A DNA stretch of 64,000 bases from Urechis unicinctus (lineage: Eukaryota; Annelida; Polychaeta; Xenopneusta; Urechidae): NCBI GenBank assembly GCA_034190875.2, contig CM067343.1:40860616-40924615 (forward strand). The letters run 5' to 3'. The first letter of the stretch is position 1; each line of letters starts with the position of its first letter. Below are positions 1 to 14,199 of this stretch, one piece after another. The translations under genes and the position numbers were made by a program. The notes under the pieces are model-generated. The model saw only the letters and a program-made list of their open reading frames with translations, had not been told where the DNA came from and did no database searches.

Positions 1-115
1 ACATCGCTGCTTACAATAACCCGAAAGATTAGCTACAAATCAAAAGATATAACGATGGTTATTCAATGATATCGCCTTAAATATGTACGAGCATATATTT
101 AGCAAAATGAAAAAC
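1..115 (+). repeat. Diverged duplicate of 51610-51715
   Basis: Both stretches begin with atcgctgc, share a ttattcaatgata core and end in ccttaaatatg followed by a tatttagc motif, in the same orientation. The block is cut by the window edge, so its true left end is unknown. No coding potential was seen. Confidence 0.7.
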
Positions 116-3100
116 CTAAAAAAATATATTGGAGATATTTTTAGACCAAGTAGGGCAATTTATATAAACAACACAATATTTCAGACCATCATTTTCTATG
201 GCACGATCTGTGTTTATTATGCATGAATTAACTCTTAGATTATTGTTTGTACTGGCAAGAGATATAGATTCTAAAGGTGGGCTCATTCGTCAGATTTTGT
301 TGTCTTTCTAGTCGATGACTGGGTATTTTCCTCCGCGTACCAGTCACGCAAGCTCTTTGGTTTATTAATGGATGCAAACAACATGTTGATAAGCTTGGCA
401 ATAATGTTATAGTATGTCGCCCAATTGTATGCCATATGTCATACTCATATTAGCTTTGACGTCTTGTGCTGCTGCTAAGCAGCCAGCTGATCTTGCTCGG
501 GTATATCAGCCTAATTGATATTTAACCTAAGGTGCATGTGACCTCGCCAGATGTATCAATATTTTCTCTTTATTTCACGGAGGCTTTTTATTAGGCGATC
601 ATACGACGAAATTAGGAGTACGAGTCATTTCATGTAGTCGGTTTCTGTTAGCTTGATAGCTTGTCATTGCACAGCACATATGCTTTCCGGCATTAGGATA
701 TGCAGCGCAGGCCACATCATGCTATTTCATTGTCTGTGTAGATCATCAATGCGAGCACCGAGTGGGCTTTCGTAACCTCCGAGCGTATGCTAAACTAAAC
801 CTCTACGATTAAATTGGCCCGATAGATGAGTCAAATAAATAACAGCGCATTTGATTTCATTTCATGCGAACAAAAGTTCAGTCCTGCCGTTATTCGACAG
901 CTACTAAGTGCGCAAAACTGCCGTGATATGGCACTAGTGATTGGCAAAATCCCCATCTAAGTGGCTTCTGCAAGAATCTTTCAATCTATACTAGTCGTAA
1001 AATTTCCACTCCCACGGTGTCGACTACAACATTATGTAACTGCAGCGCTTAAGGAGCTTGGACCGCTTGCCCTGAACCTTTCCACTCGTAAGAGTTTCAA
1101 ATAAGGTACTCAAACCACCTTTATAAAATCATGCTCCTTAAACTATTCTAAGTAACGTGATTAGTCATGAATTATTCATATGCGGTGCATGTTTCCTACT
1201 TCGCCTAAATATGGAAAAAAGGCACAACATGATTAGCATTATCCCCGAGGAGGCTGCTAAGTAGATTATTTTTGCTCCATATTGTCACTTACATTATGCG
1301 CAAATTACGGAGCAATGAGTTAATGTTTTGAGCACGTTTTTAACACATTCGATAGTTGCTACTCAAAACAGTGCTATGTGCAAAAATAGTACTGCGCCAT
1401 ACGCCCGATATTGCTGCGGAGTTACAAATTGACAAGCTATATCGAGATAACTACTAACATTAATCACAACAACGATCCTATTTATTCCATGAATGAACAC
1501 TGTTAGTTAGTGCAATTGAGAAAAAGGCAGATCCATTGTAGAGGTTTCTTTCTAACCATGCAAACTGGTTAACAACATGCGTTCTTCATGCAGATAAAAT
1601 GAAAACACATCAAGCTTGGTTATAGACAACTGCTAAGCGACGGTGAAGCGTTCTCGCATAACCCTATACCGCTGATTAGTTGTGTGCCCATTGCTACATT
1701 AATCGCAACGTTTAGATTACATTAGCCTTCAACTTCTTTGACGGCATAGATAGCGATACAAGAGTTTGCGTTATTTGTATATTACCTAGAACATTGCAGC
1801 TTCAATGCCGTTTTGGCCTAGTTGATATCTAAAATTTGCCCCCGATTTTCGAAAATAAAGGCCCGCTAGCTGAATGGAAAGTGTTGCAAAGAGCTTGATA
1901 ACCTCCTAACAGACAATGTGTTGACCATAGGCTTTTGCGTCTGTGCTTTAATCAGAAATATAGAGTGGCGTAGGAAAAGAGAAAAAACCTATTGATTTCT
2001 CGACCATATATTGATAGTTCGTCGGATTGTAAGGGGCGTATTCGGAAGCGTTTTCTCCGAGACAATGTGACGGGATATCAGGCTGTCATGTTTTATCTAT
2101 CATCGTTTCTTGGACCCTCGTATAGCTTTGGATGCGAAAGAACTTGTGGTGTAGAAAGCAGAGTATTTGTCTGTCAACAACAAATAGCATATCTTCCTTA
2201 CAGTCATACAGTTTTCGAAGTTACTAGGGAACAATACCTGACGAGAGTTTGCCCTTGATCGAAAAAATGTATCTGTATGCTTGTACAGAATTGCCATTGT
2301 TTTTTCATCAGATATGGTGTAAGTAATTGACATCCATATGCTTTGTGAAGTATTTCGTGGCTTCATACCAAGTGATCTGATAATACGTACATATGATTGT
2401 ATATGCTGACGTTTCGAACGCTTATTTCTGTTTTGTTTGTGTGCCTTAATTAAGCTACGATGCAGTAAATACCGAATTGGTATAGGCGTTCTTTACTTGG
2501 TCTATGTGTGGATACAAACTGGTGTGGAGGGTTTTTATGAATGTTCCCAATTCTCATTCATACTAACACTCCCGTTTATTTCGTTACCAATATGCCCGCT
2601 ACAAAATAACAGGAATCTTACTTACGAACACAATTTAGCCATTATTTTGATATAAAGACACAACTAATATGAAAATTAATAACGCGTTTGTGTATAGGTG
2701 CCTTTATACATGGTGGCGACGTAAAAATGAGACACAGATACATCTAACGTTAAATGCAGAACAGTTCCCGTCGTTATTCAAAATTGATTTTTGGCGAGGC
2801 AATAGGGGCAACATCAAGTACATTTACTTCGACAGGATAGGGTATTGAACGACCACTAATCGGATGGGTTTGTGTTCAATAGAAATCAAATATAAAATTT
2901 AGTATTAGGACCGTCCTACTATGTGTCCGTTGCAGTTTGTAGCAGCCAACATCAGCATCGATAAAGATTTGTGAACGTTGATTAGCTATAATCGTTCCAA
3001 TGTTAAGTAGGTTGACCTGCATCGCATCGACTTGTCACCATTGTTCTCAATTATGCTCTGCATGTAGATATAGGCGCACACTCGAACCACTGCATAAGTT

Positions 3101-3734
3101 ATGAAAATGCGATATCAGTCTTCATATTGTCTAATGGCAAAATAGGGAGTGTTGTAAAATTCAACAGCATCCGTAGGACCATCGTTCTTGCATACTTGCT
3201 GAAATGTTAAAGTCATCCTCTGAGAATTTATTTGTGATGTTGATATTGTTTTTGAACTTATCGTCTACGATTAAAGAACTTGCCTATATATTTAACGCGC
3301 TAAACTTGCATTCATTTTGCAACACGCCCATAATCATTTTGCATAAACTTATGACGAAAGTTATTCATAGTTGGCACAGTTTGAAAGTAAGCTTTATCTT
3401 CGTAGTTTATCAGACCGGTCATAAACATTCAAGGACATTTGCACAGTGTAATCACCAGAAGAATGTTCGACACACACGTTATTACAGACCTTCAACAATA
3501 AAGCGTAGAGCGTGAATGTCGCAATCAGCCATTCGACTTAATCCGGGTTGTGGACATGTCTTAGCAGAGAAACCAGCAAAGCAAGCGTTGAAGCGTAGTC
3601 TGCCATTGAGTACACGCTTTGTACAGATCATAACTAAATCGATGTAAGTGGTAGGTACATCCTTATCATTCAGCCGCAATATATCTGGGGAGGTATCAAC
3701 ACTACGTGACCCACGATCGTCATTTGTAAGCACT
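116..3734. other. Unassigned AT-rich DNA, no gene recognised
   Basis: Only short open frames occur here (103 codons at most), scattered over both strands and with no recognisable domain. I saw no tRNA-like promoter, no microsatellite and no clear homology to other parts of the window. It is most simply read as decayed intergenic or transposon-derived DNA. Confidence 0.5.
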
Positions 3735-4070
3735 TCAATTATGTTTTGTCTTCGTGAATCGGGGCTGTAGGTAATGTATAATGCTCTGTGAAAAAACTGG
3801 ACATTTTGTGGTTAGCAACGCGGTGTCGTCCTCTCTACCTGGTGTATACCCCACACGTATCATGTAATAAAAATCATACATACAAGATGTAAAACTGGTG
3901 TTTGCAATGACAAAGCTTTCACTCCTTGATTTATTACAGCAGTCGATGTAAACCAGGTTACAAATATGCAGAGGTTGAGCGTTTAATTCATTATACCGTG
4001 AATAATGTCCATGCAAATATTTCAATATGGTCAAGCAGTCTCACAAAGGTGAATCATTGTCTTTGGATGT
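3735..4070 (+). repeat. Diverged duplicate of 48345-48660
   Basis: Shared landmarks in the same order are actggacatttt, a gttagca...gcgg segment, atcatgtaa, tgcaatgacaaa, agtcgatgtaaaccaggtta and a aatcattgtc end. The copies differ by many substitutions and small indels. Frames open in one copy are not preserved in the other, so the homology is that of a DNA repeat, not a gene family. Confidence 0.8.
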
Positions 4071-5035
4071 TTAGGGTTTGTTACCACCCGCCAATATTGC
4101 AGTATGATGATATTTGTCCTAATATCTACTCAACTGAAAGGTACTCGTTAGCATATCGCAATTTAAATACTTCGATACAATGTAATATATGTGACACACA
4201 TCTGTGAGAAGGAAATCAGCCAGCATATACTTTGTAACGACTTTCGCCATGCAGGCATCATTGAATAGGGATCATGATGCGATTTCAAATATTTGAAATC
4301 ATCTCCTGGGTTTTCAAGCATATTGCTTTTATGCATGATAATTCATGACATTGTTATTTTAGCAACATTATGAAAAAACAAAGCTGGTGTAAGTCACTGA
4401 TGTCGCATATTTGCATTCATCAAAAACATCTCCTCCCGTCTCCTTAACGAATAACAACACCAGAATTACTCTGAACAAACTACAAACAACCGACACGGCT
4501 CAAAATCTAACATTTTGATGCAATGCCCAAAGGTTTATGTCACAAATAATGATGCAGTGCCATGAAAATGGCAAAAAGCTCTGCTGCTTTTGTCCCAATC
4601 CGGCTACGATCGCTCCAGGGCATCCTTAGTACGTAAGTCAAACGGAGCGATTTCTTTCGGCTTAATAAGAGGAAATGCGTATTTTAGTTATGGAATCGCA
4701 CTTTTTATTCGTGATTGTTCGGATTTTTTGTGAACTTAAATGCGTATTGGATCGCAAGCTGGTATCGTGTGCAATGATTGCTACTTGGCACAAAATGAAG
4801 AATTATTCTCGGCGATGACTTTAAAGCACAAAAACAAAGTCGCAGAGCTTTTTTTTTTGTTCGGTTTCAAGTCCCTTTGAAACCGACGAACCATAAATAA
4901 TCAAGCTTAATCTAGTTTGAACAAAGCACCCGGTCTGTTATGTTGGCTATAATAAGACCAATAAACTCCTTAACTCCCTTTAGATGCCATCATAAAACAG
5001 TTGCCATGTTTGACTTACCTTCCTTATATATGTGC

Positions 5036-5036
<1 letters not shown>
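4071..5036. other. Unassigned DNA with one hairpin
   Basis: No gene or repeat partner was recognised. The only distinct structure is the T10 run and hairpin at 4849-4886, listed separately. The stretch ends at the first long TA array. Confidence 0.5.
4849..4886. other. T10 run followed by a perfect 10-bp hairpin
   Basis: Ten T residues (4849-4858) precede TCGGTTTCAA (4861-4870), a six-base loop and the exact complement TTGAAACCGA (4877-4886). A further GTTCG/CGAAC pairing is possible across a small bulge. Function is unknown. On the minus strand it would read hairpin then A-run, so it is not a Pol III terminator in that direction. Confidence 0.6.
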
Positions 5037-5090
<54 letters not shown>

Positions 5091-5246
5091 TATATATATA
5101 TATATATATAGATAGAGATAGAATATATATATATACATGTATATATATATAGAAATATATATATATATATACATGTATATATATATTTATATATATACAT
5201 ATATATCTATATATATATATGTATAAATATATATATATATATAGAT

Positions 5247-5291
<45 letters not shown>

Positions 5292-5364
5292 CATTTACAT
5301 AAACATAAATATTCATATATATTTATATGTATATATATACATGTATATGTATATTTATAGATGC

Positions 5365-5415
<51 letters not shown>

Positions 5416-5432
5416 ATATATGAATATATATA
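5037..5432. repeat. Long imperfect (TA)n array
   Basis: Almost pure TA dinucleotide runs are interrupted by short G/C-containing variants (ga, gta, ca). The alternating sequence gives Tyr-Ile open frames on both strands, which are artefacts. The array ends just before the duplicated block that starts near 5433. Confidence 0.97.
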
Positions 5433-7560
5433 AGGCGACCATATTTTGTATGCTTTTATATGTAACGATAATGTGCTTAGATTCTGCATTAAAGGTTTTG
5501 TAAACTAGCGAATCCCTGCCTACGCAATAAGCTTTTATCATCGAAAATTGCGTAGTTGTTGATTAGCTCGCGTATTTGTGCATGCTGTTAAATAGTGTTT
5601 GTACCTGTAATCATGGTATATATTCATCTAATTAACACTCACAGAATGGTGCACATACGACGTTGCCCGATCATTTCAAAATTAATTTGACATTTGTGCT
5701 CAACTAGTAAGTTGGTCCCAATGTGCACTAGGAGTGATTCTAACTTTACAGTGGTTCTGACATTCACATTTGCATTCCTGTCTATTCATGTTTTTAATTG
5801 TAACTAAGATTAGGGATATCTACCTGGAACAATTGTTCAAACCGACCTTGCTATGGATTTTACTGTCTATTAGACGGACAACGATCTCTCTAAATACGTT
5901 TCATATTGCCCGCTATGTAGGGTAATGAGCTCCTCGATGTGAATGGCTCATTAACTTTACTTCATGTTAATTTTCTATCAGCAAACACTGCATAGCGTGC
6001 CCAATGGCCATGCTAACTCGTGTAATTACGTCCTAGTCAGACATTTCATAAATGAAATTGATACCCTTTCGGATATTAATGAGCAATGATAGTAAATAAA
6101 GATTCCTAGTTTATTCGAAGAGGGTGCTTGCATACAGCATGCATAATGAGTAACGGAAAAAAATGGTCCTACATTTTAATATGTATTTGCTCAATCGAAA
6201 CAAATGTATTCATTATCGATCGAACCCGCATTAATCGATGATATATTCATAGTTTAAGTGAATCTCTACTTGCTTATCCTCACATGATTATAGCTTGCTT
6301 TGGCAAAATATTCGCAGTGGAAACATTGAAGCCATTCAAATGCGCATTCAAATGCGGTACATTGTGGAAGTAATTATACATTCGTTTGGTCGTTTATATG
6401 ATGATAGGCAACCACGATTTTATTTGTTATCACCATATACGACATATAAAATAAGCTGACAGCGTTGTTCTGTGAATTCAATACAACTGCTACATGCACA
6501 TTGAAACATGTATGTTCAATTACATAGATTGTCGCTAAACAATATAAATGAAGAATATTGAATACTCATTTAACTTATGGCAAATCGCAGCGTTAATTGT
6601 TGACCAATAGTTATCGACACGCTTACAACATAGTTATGCTTTTGGCACAAAAGTACCACTGTGGAACTAAAAACCCAAACAGTTGCAGCAGTAATGGCAT
6701 GTAATAGTCATACAGGTTGTTGTGATTAACTAATGAATTCTGGGGGCTTGTATGTGATTGTATTTGAAGAAGTAATGTGATTGCATGCATGCCTTTTGTT
6801 CTGAGTGTGTATCCAAAACTATTGAACTGATGGATATCCCTTGTTATTGTCTTGCTCGACACCTCTATTCAAGCTGAAGTATGCTGAACTCATGAAGCAA
6901 AAATATCTTTACCTATGTGCATCGTCATTCACCAATGCATTAGCATTAACCCAACCGAGTGCCAATGTACCAAATTTGGTACCAATTATATCATGAGTCA
7001 CAAATACCACTGCTCCTAAATCGTTCGTCAGATTTTCTTCCAAATTGACCATGCACCGAATAATTAGACATCCTGGTTTATATCTGGTTGTCTGTAATCT
7101 TTGAAAGAAAATCATACAATGCAGCCGCTTGGATGACAGATTTGTCGAATTGATCGATTGCTAGCTATTGATTGGCTTTGGATTAATTTTGAAGATACTT
7201 TACAAGAAAGTGCTGTTTCATTTTATTAAAGTATGGTGCCCTAACGCAGATATGTTTGTCTTTGAAAGGACTATCTTTGAAAGTAAATAGATTTCGTAAG
7301 GCGTATTATGAACTTGAAAAGGCTGAGTCGGGCTTGATGCCAGGCCGAGCCGAAAGTGCAGTTATTTTCAAAATCAGAGCCAAGTCCAAATCCGCAAACC
7401 TTTGCACATTTGCTTAATTCATATCGTAGCTGTAATGTTACTGCACAAATTTGACCTGATTGCTAGTAACTATTTCTTATCTAGCACGGGATCATTAATA
7501 CAATGGTCGGAACACTAAATGACTTCAAATAGCTTGATTCCTAAGAGTGAAGACATATCT
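5433..7560 (+). repeat. Large duplicated block, copy A, left part
   Basis: This part is colinear with 54027-56187 and 57982-58260. Shared landmarks are tagattctgc, gtttgtgcatgctgtta-like text, atcatggtatatattcatc, gaagagggngcttgcatac, atgataggcaacc and tcgtaaggcg. Identity is uneven: 6128-6345 is almost identical to its partner (only a handful of differences), while other parts are nearer 80-85 % by eye. Copy A has about 90 extra bases near 6017-6105 and lacks about 450 bases present in copy B. Open frames inside are not conserved as proteins. Confidence 0.9.
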
Positions 7561-8520
7561 GCAAATTTTCGATTGCTTATAAAATCGGGTTATCAAGCCA
7601 CGAAACTCAATAGTTATCAATGAGAGCGCTGACGTGATAATTAGATTCAAGGAATGCCAATGTTGTCACTTCTTATTACGGAAGAATCAAAACGGTACTG
7701 AGAGCTCAAATTAGCGCTTTGTTTTTGCGTTGTTAATGGTCTAATCGTAAATTGTTTTTAACTCGATTGAAGCCTATGCAATTCTAACCATATCACTAAA
7801 AATAATATGCGTTCGATTGTCTATAGTTTTCACACAACGTAGCTTGATGTAAAGCGGATGTCATTTCTTCTGGACTTCACTGGTTTGTTAACAGAAATCT
7901 ACTCATCGTGTTGTACAAAGATTGCGCGTTCTCTGCCCACATCACGGGCACGCCGCGGTAATATTGATGAACACGCTTTTTCTTGAGTCCACCAAATCAT
8001 TGTCAATCTATCATGACTCCGGACAGCATGATATATGCAATAAAGTTGATCGCCATTAAAAGCATCAGTACACGTGCGATTGTCATGATATTGGTTAAAC
8101 TGTGGATGCCCAACAGTTAAAATCCATAATTACTTTGGTAAATATCATACAAATGCTATATATAATTGGTAGAGAATGAGTATGGCAATGTGATAGGAGA
8201 CACCAGATGCGTGTACGCATTATGCAGTCGCTATTGCGACACGCCCATGAACGTATCCAGCCATACTAGACGGAAACACCAAGGCTAGAGCTGCTTATTT
8301 AAGCAGTCAATATATCTAACCGAAGGACGCGGGGATTTTCAACTTGTATTTCAAATCAAACGTATATTTGTCTGAAATGCCAAGCGAATATAAAGTAAGC
8401 AATTTTCAGCTGTTCGATCGGAAAATGTAACGAACGGTTTTTTTTATTACGAATCATCCTTGTAATTGAAACCTCAACTATAACCTCGGTAATGTATATC
8501 TGAGAGTTTCTTAATACCAT
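7561..8520. other. Copy-A-specific spacer inside the duplicated block
   Basis: This stretch lies between two blocks that both have partners in 54-64 kb, but I found no matching sequence in the corresponding interval 58261-60122, which instead holds a GAT repeat and a TA array. No ORF of note and no gene recognised. Confidence 0.5.
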
Positions 8521-10432
8521 GACACAGCGGTAATTGCAAGGTACAGTGTGTATGCTTATTGTACATACCAAAGAGATTTTCCAAATATTACTTTTACCAA
8601 TTTACATTCCTATCATCAATATTGCGGAGATATCTGTTTGCTTTACACGGAGAATATTCGAGTCATTATGAAAGTTCCGCCTGAAAATAATAACAAGGTT
8701 TATGGCGCTGAGCAAGATTATACTGCCTTCCCAATCTACTAATATATTATTTTTCCTGCCTCATACATCAAAACCAGCTGTGCGGATGTCTAATCAGCAT
8801 AAAACATCGTTTACATTTAAGACTACAATTTTATATGCCTGGCGATATGTTTTTGCTCCTTTACCAAACAATTATGTTAACCTGGCTTACTGTGTTGCGT
8901 CACATTGATTAACCGCTGAAAAAATTGCTCGGTTCGTCAATGTTTATCAAGTCATTCCTTGAAAACTGTCACCATGACCATGCGGCTAATTATTAGGACT
9001 CTGAGAAATATTTTTATACCAGCCAATCACCATTATTGCTGTATTTCGGAGCAAGTCTATGACACTTTCAGAGATCTGTGGCAGTCACTCGCTTCTTTTG
9101 GGTTAGATGCGTCGGCTTTATTTCACGGCTGTTACCACGTGCTTGACTCGTGTTAAGCACTTGGACAGCACATGCTTCCCGTTATGTAACCTATTTAAGC
9201 TCTTCATGTGGAAATGTTGCTCTATCGTCGAAAGTCCATTAACATGCACCTGCTAGCAGGTGACACCCAATCCTCTTGGGCAATTAAGCCAATCTTACGG
9301 TGACAGCCTTTAAAAAATCTAAGAAGCAGAGTGGCAGTCGATGATAAACAAAGGCAGTCCTACGTTCTCACACCTGGGACTTAAATATACGCATGTTAGC
9401 TTCTAGCAGAAAAACTACTTACGATTTAATTTGAGCAATGTTTGGTCAGCCTGTGGCTATATATTATGCTCTTAATGTTGGCTTATAACGAAGCGAATGT
9501 TCACGCTTATCAGGCTAACATCTTATATGTTCTGTCCATACGCCCGCGCTCTGCTACATCATTTGCTTCATCATAAGCTGTTCTTAAAATAGTAATTTAA
9601 CTCCACAGCGAAGTTGAAAGGCTAGACAAGGTATTACGCACAATATATCTGTAGTGGTTTATCGAATAGTTGTTAAAATTATTCCCCAACAATATGATCC
9701 TCATTCAATTAATGTTTGTCCATGAAACTCATCGATCACCTTCCTTACGTTGAGTCTCACGCAGCGCTGCATGGTTAATTGATATAATTGATGTTGCGTT
9801 CATGGTAACGATCGAGTAAATGACTATAAGGCATACGTAAAAAAATGGTGCCAACTAATAAACTCAACATCCCAACGGTTTAAAAGAAACCGCAAGCTAC
9901 TAGGTACACTTTAGAAATATGATAAGAGCAAAGCAGAATGCCGCGCTGCTGTATATCTAGTGTTAATACGCCCACTCAAAAGTACGAAGCATGGGTTGAA
10001 CACAACTAGGGTGCCCGTCGGCGAAAAGATATTTTATACCTTGCTGTATATATGGATACAAAGGCTTGGCGCTGGAAGGCGTGCCATCAAGAATCAATTG
10101 ACAATGTTTTAATGCCTTAAATATCCCTCAGCCTGCACATGTGATTATTTCCGGCCCGATTAATTAATAAAAAAACCTTTTTTCTCTGAAGAGCATGCGA
10201 CCACCATATAACGAAAAATTTACAGCCACTGACAAGTGCAATCACAAAACCCATTTATTTGCTACGGCGGCCGCTATAAATTATTAACAGAATACGCTAA
10301 ACAACATGGCGGCTTCCGGACCCACAATCAGAGACTTAATACAAGACAAAGCACTCATGCAAATATAATCAAAAACATGCAAACAAACAAACACATATAT
10401 GTACACATACACATTCACAATCCTAAACAATT
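8521..10432 (+). repeat. Large duplicated block, copy A, right part
   Basis: It aligns with 60123-61012, 61335-61477 and 63395-63960. Shared landmarks are gacacagcgg, ggtacagtgtgtatgc, tatggcgctgagcaagat, atgcggctaattattagga, caggtgacacccaatcctc, gcaatgtttggtcagcctg, tgttcttaaaatagt and acccatttatttg. Copy A carries about 293 extra bases (9668-9960) and lacks two segments of 322 and 1917 bases present in copy B. The reading frame ending at 9156 has a partner ending at 60762, but differences between them are mostly amino-acid-changing, so it does not look protein-constrained. Confidence 0.9.
9247..9280. other. Paired stem-loops conserved in both copies
   Basis: A perfect 16-base palindrome CACCTGCTAGCAGGTG (9247-9262) is followed by CCCAA-TCCTC-TTGGG (9266-9280). 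The duplicate has the same pair at 60853-60886 with one change in the palindrome. A 42-base run, 9253-9294, is identical between copies although the flanks differ by roughly one base in eight. Role unknown. Confidence 0.6.
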
Positions 10433-12560
<2,128 letters not shown>

Positions 12561-12564
12561 AAAC

Positions 12565-14040
12565 CTCCCCCCTCTCCCCCGACCCAAGTTCCATTGATAA
12601 TGCAATACCTCAGGGCAGTATTCTGTCTCCAACCATTTTTAATATCTTTATCAATGATATTTCAACTCTCTTTTTCTCATCCATTTATGCAGGCGACATA
12701 GCCATCTTGTCTTCTGGTAATCTTTTAGCTAAACTTACAAAACTCTTTAAACCATTTATACAAAAGTCACCATTGGACCTTTAAATGAAGCATTACCTTT
12801 TTCTCTCTCAAAATCTATTGTCATTCATTTTGATATCATCACAAAACACGAATTTCCTACTTCCGTCGTCAAAACCTGTTACGTTCCTTGGTGTAATTTT
12901 AACTAAGTGCCACAAAATCATCAATCTCATCACTTATATGAGTGGCATTTCATGGGGAGCAAACAAACAGATATTTTGCAAAATACACTCATCGCACTCA
13001 ATTCAACACATCTATGGAGCCCCAAATATTCGCAAAATTGAAGCTGCACAGTCAGCCACTCTCAAAGCCTTCGCTAAAACCGAGCCACTCTTACATACCC
13101 AACCAGAGCCAAAACTCAAAACATTTTTTGTTAAACTCAACACAATCAAATCTTCTGAAAACATACAAATTCCAGTATACCACAACTCACCCACAGGTAT
13201 ATTCATTAGAACACATTGTCAATTCCCCCCTCTCCCCTGGTTAATCCACTTCCCAATATGGACTAAGTGTATAAAATTGTAAAAGACGAGCCATCTCTTT
13301 CACTAAAGCTTATGGTAGATGCACCGTCTAACTCCGTCTATATATACACCGACGGCTAAAAAACAATATAAGTACATGATATGCATTCGCAATGATATAC
13401 CATAAATTCTAAAAATCATCACGCAGACAGCCATATCTTATCATCTTTATAGAAGAAACATTAGCAATTACATATACCTTACGCATATCTCTATAAACCG
13501 AAAAAAACTATCTTTGACTTCCTTTACAGCCTTTTTAAGAGAAAACTATGAACCCGTTAAAATTGCCATACCATTATTATTTGGATACCAACTCATTGAG
13601 GAATAGCAGGAAACGAAATTACAGATGCAATACCGAGTCAATCAAACTTTTGTTCTTTTTTCAACAGATTTACAAACTTATTACTCTTCGATAAATGAAT
13701 ACTCCACCTTCAACCTCAAAATATTTAAAACCCATTTGAAACTATAACTCCATCATCTTTGACAATAATATTTTATCTGATTAAATGCTAACTTCCATAG
13801 CATTAGATAATCCCCAATTCAATCTCACTAATATTTACATAACCAAGCACTACACCTTGACCCCAATGGCTCCACTTGCCACATCCCTGAACCACACATC
13901 ACTTTTTTTTCACTGGTTCCAAGTTCAGAAATCACCGTATCTCACTAATCGGTGAATTGAAATTATACAAATGAAATAGAAATATCCAAAATTGCCTTAA
14001 AGAAGAGATAAATGTTCTCAGGGATACTCTTTAGGTATTT
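12565..14040 (+). pseudogene. Broken LINE ORF2 fragment: reverse transcriptase and RNase H
   Basis: This is the 3' part of a non-LTR retrotransposon polyprotein. At 12605-12661 the frame gives IPQGSILSPTIFNIFINDI, the RT motif before the catalytic YxDD. The YxDD site follows at 12686-12697 as Y-A-G-D, so one catalytic aspartate is lost. A stop at 12782 interrupts the frame. LPFSLSKS at 12793-12816 is in another frame, and VTFLGVILTK at 12878-12907 returns to the first. RNase H is recognisable at 13342-13356 (IYTDG, followed by a stop where Ser is usual) and at 13582-13632 (WIPTH-stop-GIAGNEITDA). A His/Cys-rich tail, CHIPEPHI, lies near 13880. Homology begins at about 12565, so the copy is 5'-truncated, as is common for LINEs. 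RT plus RNase H points to an I/R1-like group; the exact clade is uncertain. The element is inactive. Confidence 0.88.
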
Positions 14041-14199
14041 TTCCTCTTACTTCTTCGCCCTGGAGTGGCCCTCAGTACGTGAAACCTCCTTATCTTGCAC
14101 ATTCAAACAATCTAGTGAGGCACACTTCATTTAATTATCATTATAGTAATTTGTTCTTCACACATTTCCTACAAATGAAACAAAATAATCCAAAACTCA

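Noticed and set aside
6623..6862. Paralogous minus-strand frames at 6623-6862 and 55574-55879 that are open in both copies
   Set aside because: A three-codon in-frame length difference looked promising, but most nucleotide differences change amino acids, so there is no sign of protein-level constraint.
8959..9156. Paralogous plus-strand frames ending at 9156 and 60762
   Set aside because: They share a stop and a one-codon in-frame indel, but copy A is frameshifted upstream and substitutions are mainly non-synonymous.
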